NCBI RefSeq assembly: GCF_047663525.1
Contig: NC_092605.1
Coordinates: 1,240,001-1,304,000, forward strand
Direction: 5' to 3'
From: Anas platyrhynchos
Taxonomy: Eukaryota > Chordata > Aves > Anseriformes > Anatidae
DNA length: 64,000 bases
Of the stretch, positions 37,331 through 64,000 are shown piece by piece. Under the pieces are notes generated by a model. The model was given only the letters and a program-made list of their open reading frames with translations, did no database searches and had not been told where the DNA came from. Each line of letters starts with the position of its first letter. The stretch's first letter is position 1. A program made the translations under genes and the position numbers.

Positions 37331-38569
37331 CCCTCAACGGGGTCCTGCCCGGGTCAGGTCCCCCCAGCCCCCCCCGGGTTGTGCTCGTACCGGGGACGGG
37401 CCCGGTACCGGGCACCGGGGTTGCGCCGAGCTCCGGGAACGGCCCCGCCGGGCACCCCCCGGGACCGGGCGAGGGTCCCCCCCGGGGTTCCCGGTGCACG
37501 CTGGGGTTACCCGCGGGCTGCCGGCCCCGAGCACCGCGGGGCTGATTGCGGAGAGCCCCCCCCGGTACCGGCAGGTCGCAGCCGCCCCCCCTTACTGACG
37601 GCTCCCGTTGTCCCGGGGCTGCGGGGTCACGGCGGGGGCTCCCCCCCGCGGCCCCCACCGGAGCCCTGTGACCGCTCCCGGGAGCTGCGTGGGCAGCGGG
37701 GCAGCCCCGGGGGGGGCGGCGGGGAAGCGCCGGTTCGTGCCCCCCCCCCCCCCCCCGGGGCCGGGAGCGAGAACAAAGGAGGCGGCTCCGCGGGGGGGGG
37801 GCCGTGCCCCGACCCCGGTGTGCGCGGGGCTGGGGAGGGGCTCGGGTGCTCCCCCCTCATGGGTTTGGCCCGTGCCGTAAAGAGAAGCCCCCCGGTAACG
37901 AGTTTTGTCAGGGGAGCCGTTACCGCACCGGGACCCGCACGTCCAAACGGGAGTTACCGGGACGTTACCGGGATGCTCCGGGACATTGCCACCGGGATTT
38001 TCGCATCCCGGCACCGGCGGGGCTCGGCCAGGCCCCCAGTGGGGACAGGGGACACCCGGCCTGGCTGTGGGACGGGGACAGGGGGCTGGTCCCAGGCAGC
38101 TCCAGCCCCAGTGGGTGCCCCCCCCCGTCCTCCCGTCCTCCCCCCCGTGGTGCCAGGGGACACCCCCGCACCCCAAACCCGCAGCCCTCACGGTGCTGCT
38201 GCCGTGCCCCCACCGTGGTGTCCCCGTGTCCCCTGCCACCGGCTGTGACACCCTCGGGTGCTGCTTGTGCTGAGCAGTGTGAGCCCCCCCGAGGAGTCTG
38301 CAGGGGCTGCTCTGGGTGGGGGGCTCAGTGATGAGGTCCCCCCCCAGTGGTGGTGTCCCCAGGCTGGTGGCAGGAACGTCCCCGTGCCCGGGGTCGCTCA
38401 CCTGGGATGGGGCCGGAGCCAGGCTGGGTGCGGTGGGCACCGTGGGGGCTGTTACGGGTGGCATGGTTCAGGCACCCCCCCGGGCACGGGGCCGGTCCCC
38501 CGGCAGCATCCCGGCAGCCTGGAGCTGCTCCCGGCCTCCACGTCCGCTAATCTGCCCTTTAATCAAGCA
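37331..38569. other. intergenic GC-rich stretch, nothing recognised
   Basis: CCGGTACC-type low-complexity and G-run sequence; open frames are compositional. Confidence 0.6.
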
Positions 38570-38695
38570 GCCGGGAAAAAAAAAAATCAGGAAAAAAAAA
38601 AAAAAGCAAAATACAAACAACAAAAATAAAATTCAAAAAAATATAAATAAACCCAAAAGACAACAACAATTTATTTTTATTTTTTTTTTAAATGA
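38570..38695. repeat. A-rich then T-rich low-complexity tract
   Basis: A poly-A-rich 100 bp with AATAAA-like hexamers (near 38625 and 38646), followed by T-rich sequence. It could be a poly(A) region of an unannotated transcript or simple low-complexity sequence. Confidence 0.6.
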
Positions 38696-40200
38696 ATGCC
38701 AAACAAACACCCAAAGCAGGCGCCTGCTCCTGGCTGAGCGCACGGCTCGAGGCCGGGGCGGCTGCCGGAGGAGCCACGAGGCCGTGCCGGGACCCCGGGG
38801 GCCAACGCAGGCTCTGCAGCCCCCCCGGTACCCCCCCGATGGCTGTCCCCGGGGTGCCCCCGCCGCACAGCCCCAGGCAGCACCCTTGGGTGCTCGGGGC
38901 GGCTGTGCACGGCCACGGCGGTGCAGAGCACGGGGGAGCAGCCCAGGTCCTGCACCCCCCCCCAGCCGTGCTGAGCCCCCCCCAGCCGTGCTGAGCCCCC
39001 CCGGGACGCTCCGCGCCGCGTGCTGCGGGTGGGAGCGAGGACAAAGGAGCCAGGTCCCGGTGCATCCCGTCCCGTGCCGGTGCCGAGCCCCCAGCCCCAC
39101 ATTTTCCCCACCCGGAGCGGGGTCAGGGAGCTCACCCCAAAGCTGCCGCCTTTGTTCCCGGGGCAGGGGGCACCGGGTCCAACCCGGTTCGGTTCGGCCC
39201 CAATAAAGGGTGGCCCCGCAGGACCCCCTCCCGCCGCCCTTTGTCTCCGGTGCCCGCGGGGCCGCCCCGGGTGCGGACAAAGGCGAGGGCGAGGAGGGGG
39301 GGTCCCAGGTTCTGAGCCGCATAGGACGCACCGGGAAGGATGCACGGGGCCGGTGCCTGTTATTAAAACCCCATTAATTAACCGGCCCGGGTTCGTTTCA
39401 GCACTGACCTCACCGTTACGCCGGTACCGGGGAAGCACCGGGGCTGCTCACGGCACATCCCCGTGTCACCCACCTCATGCGGGAAGCCCGGCCGTCGGTT
39501 TTGGGTTTTTTTCTTCATTTTTCATTTCTTCCCAGCTAATAAATTGTCGGTAACTCACCCCACAGCGAGGGGCGGCCGGGAACAATGGGGTGGCCCCGAA
39601 CAACCGCGCTGCTTGCGGCACCCGGTGCTCCGGTACCCGGCCCCGGTGCTGCTCCCGGTGCCGTCCGTGCCGGTTCCTTCCCAAACGGAGCCGATCCCGG
39701 TGGCAGCTCCGTGCGGGGCCGGCGGGATGCGACCCGACCCCATCCTGCGGGGCAGAAACAGGCGAGAAGGAAACAAAAATCTGCGGTTTGTGCTTTTTTT
39801 TTTCCTTTTTTTTTAAATAATTAATTTAATTTTTTAATGGGGTAGCAGCATGCAGGGAAGGGGAAGGACACCAAAACCCTGCCCGGGGGTCTCAGCGCAT
39901 CCCCCCGCCCGGCTGGAGGAGCGAGCTGGGGGCTGCCCGTGCTGCTCGTTCCCGTGCCCGTTTCTCCCGGTGGGTTTCGCTCCTGCGGCTCCGGTGCTCA
40001 CGGGGGGGGGGGTCCCGGTGTCCGGGGGTCCCGGTCCCGGTGCCGGTGCCCGGGTCCCGGCCGTGCCGCGCTCCGTCCCGACGCGATCACCGCCCGGGAG
40101 CCCCGAGCTGCGGCATCCCGGTGTATCCCGGTATATCCCGGTACATCCCGGTGCTCTCCCGGTACATCCAACCCTCTCCCACCCCCCCCCCCCGTTCTCC
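38696..40200. other. intergenic GC-rich stretch, nothing recognised
   Basis: Minisatellite-like CCCCGGTGCCG patches (39600-39720, 40000-40170) and a short AT run at 39795-39840. No gene was recognised. Confidence 0.55.
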
Positions 40201-40254
40201 CCCCCTCCCCCCTTTCTATTCCCAGCAGCACCCCCGAACCCCCCCAACCCCAAA

Positions 40255-41909
40255 CCCACCCCCACCGCCGCTCACCGGCCCCGCCGCCTCCGGAGCGCTC
40301 CGCTCCTCTCCCGGCCCGGTACGGCCCCGGTACCCGGTAGCTCCCAGCCCTCCCCCGGCCCCCCCCGGCCCCCCCCGGCCCCGTATCCCCCCCCCTACAA
40401 ACCTGCGGCTCCCGTCCCGGCCCCGTCCCGCTCCCCGCTGCCGCCGCCTTTGATCTCCCCGCGCCGCTCCCGGGGCCGCGGGGTCCGCCCGGGGGGGGGG
40501 GGAGGAGAAAGGGGGGGGGGAGCGGGGACGGAACCGGGGAGGGGGGGGGTGAGAAGGGAGACGGGGGGGCGGGGAGCCTGGAAACCGCCGCCGCCTCCTT
40601 CCCCTTTCATGGCGCGGCCGCGGGGGGCCTTGAAACGGCGCGGCCAATGAGCGCGGCGGGCGGGCGGCCAATCAGCGCCTTGTTTACACTGCGTGATTGG
40701 CAGCGGGCTGGCGGGCGGCCAGCCAATCAGAGCCCACCCCGACGGCGAGGGGCGGGGCAAGGAGAGGTGGAGGGGAGGGGAGGGGAGGAGGAGGGGGGGG
40801 GGAGAGCGCGCGCGCGCGCCGGTCCCCGCCGAGCGCGCGCGCGCGCTTCCGAGCAGGGGAAGGGAGGGGGCGGGGGAGGGAATGGAGGAAGGGGGGGGGG
40901 AGGGGAGAGCGGAGGGGGTTAACCCTTGCAGTGCCGGGGCGGGGGGGGAAGAAGGGAGCGGGGCAGGGCGCTGGGCTGGAGGGGGGGGGTTTGGGGGGGT
41001 CGTGGGGGTTTGGGGGGGTTATGGGGGGGGTCCCAAGGTGGCTTTGGGGTGGGCTTGGGGGGGGCATGGAGAGCAATGCGGGGGGGGGAGGGGGGTTGGA
41101 GGGGGGAGGGGACTCAGTGCAGGGCGCGGGGGGGCGGTTGGGGAGGGGAGGAGGGTGCTGGGGGGGTGGGGGGGTGGGGGGTGTGTGGGGGGGGCACTGC
41201 AGCGGTGTGTGCGTTGGGGGGGGGTCGCACCGCACCTCTGCTGCACCGCAGCCCCCCGCCGCGCCGCACGGCGCACGCGCACGAGCGGGGAGGGGAGAGA
41301 AAAAGAGAGAGGGAGGGAGAGGGAGGAGGGAGGGAGAGGAGGGAGAGGAGGGAGAAAGCGCGCGCGCGCGCGCTCGGGGAGGCCGGAGCGCGCCGGCGCG
41401 CCCCCCTGGCTGCGTTTGGCGCGCGCGCGCCGCCTCCTCCCCCCATTCATCCGCCGCGGGGGCTTGAATTCGGCGCCGCCGCCTCGCGGAGCAACCCCCG
41501 GCGCGCCCTGATTGGCAGGCGCCTGGCTCCCGGCCAGCCTATTGGGAGGCGCGGCGGGGGCGGGGGCGGGAAAGGGAGGAGAAGGGAGAGGGAGAGAGGG
41601 GCAAGGGAGAGAGAGAGAGGGGCCGGCGGGGCGCGAGCGCCGCGCGGCGGCCAATCAGGGGGCGCGCGCGCGGCACGCGCTTATTAGCATGCGGGGCGCG
41701 TCGCGCGGCGGAGTGCGCGGCGGGCGGGGAGGCGCGGCGGGGCCCCCGCTCCCTTTCTGCAGGCGCAGCCGGTGCATGGGCAGTGCGCGGGGGGACCGGC
41801 GGAGCTCAGCTACCGCCACCGCCACCACCGTGCGCACCCCGGCGGGGCCGCCCCGCGCCGCTCCCTCTCTTCGCCGTGCCCCCCCCTCGCCGCGCGGAAC
41901 GCCCCTCCG
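40255..41909 (+). promoter_or_regulatory. BAHCC1: BAHCC1 CpG-island promoter region
   Basis: Extremely CpG-rich. CCAAT-type boxes appear in both orientations (around 40645, 40668, 40695, 40722, 41509, 41540 and 41652). Alternating CG tracts lie at 40806-40819, 40833-40846, 41358-41373 and 41419-41430. Long G-runs fill 40860-41230, and a purine-only stretch covers about 41286-41357. The start site is uncertain; the strongest exon-like end is a donor at 41910. Confidence 0.75.
41650..41909 (+). other. BAHCC1: putative BAHCC1 non-coding first exon
   Basis: The GC-rich sequence ends in CCTCCG|GTGAGTGCC, a near-perfect donor (GT at 41910). It would splice to the acceptor CTCTCCAG before 43305. 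The 5' limit is a guess; the mammalian ortholog also has a non-coding first exon. Confidence 0.4.
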
Positions 41910-42079
41910 GTGAGTGCCGGGCACTTGGGGCGCGGGCGGTTTTTTGTTTGCGCTGCTGCTCGCCGGGGCGGGAGGTGGGGGGGGGAGAAAAAAAGGGGGG
42001 GGGGTTCTGTGTGTGTGGTGTGTGTGTGTGTATGGATGGTGCTGGGGGGGGGTGAGAGAAGCTCGGAGCGATTTTTTTT

Positions 42080-42365
42080 AAATTTTATTATTTTTGCCCT
42101 TTTTTATTTATTTTTTTTTTTTGCGTTATTTTGGATTTATTTTTTTATTTTGGATTTATTTTTTTATTTCGGATTTATTTTTTTATTTCGGATTTATTTT
42201 TTTTTCCGCCTTCTTTAAAAAAAAAAAAAAATAAAAAACTGCGATTTTCTCCCTCGTGTTGATTTTGATTTTTATTTTTTAAATTATAATTTCCCCGTTT
42301 ATTTTTAATTTGAACCCCCCCAAAAAAAAAAATAAAAATAATAAAAATAAAAACAAACAAACCTC
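42080..42365. repeat. A/T low-complexity region in BAHCC1 intron 1
   Basis: Repeated TTTTTTTATTTCGGATTTAT units of about 20 bp (42125-42200), then A-rich sequence. No coding content. Confidence 0.8.
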
Positions 42366-43304
42366 TGCCCCCCCCCCCTCACCCCCTAACCTCCCTGTAC
42401 ACCCTGGGGGGGGGGGGGGCTGCGCTCTCAGCTCCTCTCCCCGCCGTGCTCGGGCCGGGGGCCGCCCGCGGACAATACCGCCCGGTGCCGGCCCCGGCTC
42501 GGCTCCCCCCGGGACCCCCCCACCCCCCCCGGTTGAGCTCCGCGGTTCCGTTCCCCCTTTGTTCGCCCCGGCCCCGGAGGCGGCTGCGGGCACCCCCCCG
42601 GCTCGGGGCCCTCCGGCCCCGGTGCTGCCGAGAACAATGCCCCGGCGGGCCCGGCGCACCGGGCGGCCTCTCCGCCGCTGCTTTGTGCGGCCTCTCCGCC
42701 GGCCCGGAGAACCGAGCCCCGGTGGCGGAGGCCGGGGGGGAAAGGAAGGAAGGAGGCGAACGGGAGGGGGGGGGGGGAGACGGGAAACGGAGCCCGGGCG
42801 GCGGGGGGGGGAGAAAGAGGAGAGAGGCCGGGGCCCGAGCACCGGGGACCGTGGCGAGCACCGGGGGCCGTGCCCGGGACGCGGAGAGCGGCCGGGGCCC
42901 CGTGCGCAGGGATGGGGGCGATGCGCACCGGGGGAACGGGGATTGCGGAGGGGAAACGAGCGGCAGGAAAACGGGAGGGGGAGGTGGGTCGGGAGCAGGG
43001 CACCGGGGGGGAGCGGGGGCCGAGGAACCGGGGCGGCCGCGCACCGGGAGCGGCGGCGGCACCGAGCGGGGAAACGGGAGCGGAGCGAAGGGGAACGAGC
43101 ACCGGGGGGGAGCGGGCGCAGAGGGCTCGGTGGAACCGGGGGGGAAACCGGGGAACCGCGCACCGGGGGTGATGCCAAAAAAATTAAAAATAATAAAAAT
43201 TAAAAAAAAATTAAAAAAAATTAAAAAAAGCGGTGGTGGGAAACCGTGGGGGGGTTACCGGGGGTCTGGCCGTGCTCTCACGCTCTGCTTTTTTTTCTCT
43301 CCAG

Positions 43305-43443
43305 GAGCGGAGGATGAGCCGGCAGCCCCGGCCCCGAGCGCGGCACGCCGCCCAGCCCGGCCCGCCGCGGCGCTGAGGATCACCGAGCAGCCCCCGGGCC
43401 CCCCCCCCCCCGGGTGGGCTCTTGCCCCCCTCCGGCCCCCGGC
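43305..43443 (+). other. BAHCC1: BAHCC1 5' UTR part of exon 2, with an upstream ORF
   Basis: It starts after the polypyrimidine tract and CTCTCCAG. It contains a 20-codon upstream ORF (ATG 43314, TGA 43374-43376) with A at -3, ending 67 bp before the main start codon. This could dampen translation; that is inference. Confidence 0.6.

Positions 43444-64000
<20,557 letters not shown>

Noticed and set aside
38570-38695. Retrotransposed poly(A) tail or processed pseudogene
   Set aside because: No upstream gene-like sequence, no target-site duplication seen; low-complexity tract is the simpler reading.
42310-43203. Open frame of 297 codons in BAHCC1 intron 1
   Set aside because: Arg/Gly/Pro-rich CpG-island sequence between a donor and an acceptor; no homology.

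Overview
This window is vertebrate nuclear DNA, most likely from a bird. It is very GC-rich, has compact GT-AG introns, carries at least one clear CR1 LINE 3' end, and shows the gene order known from human 17q25.3 (TEPSIN, NDUFAF8, SLC38A10, BAHCC1) in the same orientations. The species cannot be named from the sequence alone. Genes were identified by translating spliced exons and comparing them with remembered vertebrate orthologs; no database search was run.

Layout. At 1-541 (minus strand) are the first three coding exons of TEPSIN, cut by the window start. A CpG-rich bidirectional promoter (542-971) separates it from NDUFAF8 (plus strand; 69 codons in three exons, 972-2030). NDUFAF8 ends tail-to-tail with SLC38A10 (minus strand): their poly(A) signals lie about 40 bp apart. 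SLC38A10 fills 2.2-32.5 kb with 16 coding exons; the reading frame closes across all 15 introns to give a 1106-residue protein (12 to 16 exons encode a disordered tail behind an 11-helix-type transporter domain). From 32.76 to about 40.2 kb there is no recognisable protein gene, only minisatellites, CpG-rich DNA and AT-rich islands that look like conserved non-coding elements. BAHCC1 (plus strand) starts in a huge CpG island near 40.4-41.9 kb, has its ATG at 43444, and is followed through 21 coding exons to the window end, where it is truncated before its C-terminal BAH domain; 1898 codons are visible.

The four genes are functionally unrelated: an AP-4 coat accessory protein, a complex I assembly factor, an amino acid transporter and a chromatin reader. 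What is shared is the regulatory layout: a head-to-head pair, a tail-to-tail pair, and a large regulatory domain around BAHCC1.

The most notable observations are two GC-AG introns in BAHCC1, where reading-frame logic excludes GT alternatives; three CREB/ATF palindromes at exact 20-bp spacing beside the TEPSIN/NDUFAF8 promoter; arrays of CCAAT boxes and alternating CG tracts at the BAHCC1 promoter; a series of AT-rich islands in BAHCC1 introns 2, 4 and 14 packed with homeodomain, octamer and SOX-like sites; and a roughly 1.2-kb intron at the window end that is nearly all tandem repeat, probably seeded in a CR1 tail. No novel enzymatic, defence or mobile system was found.
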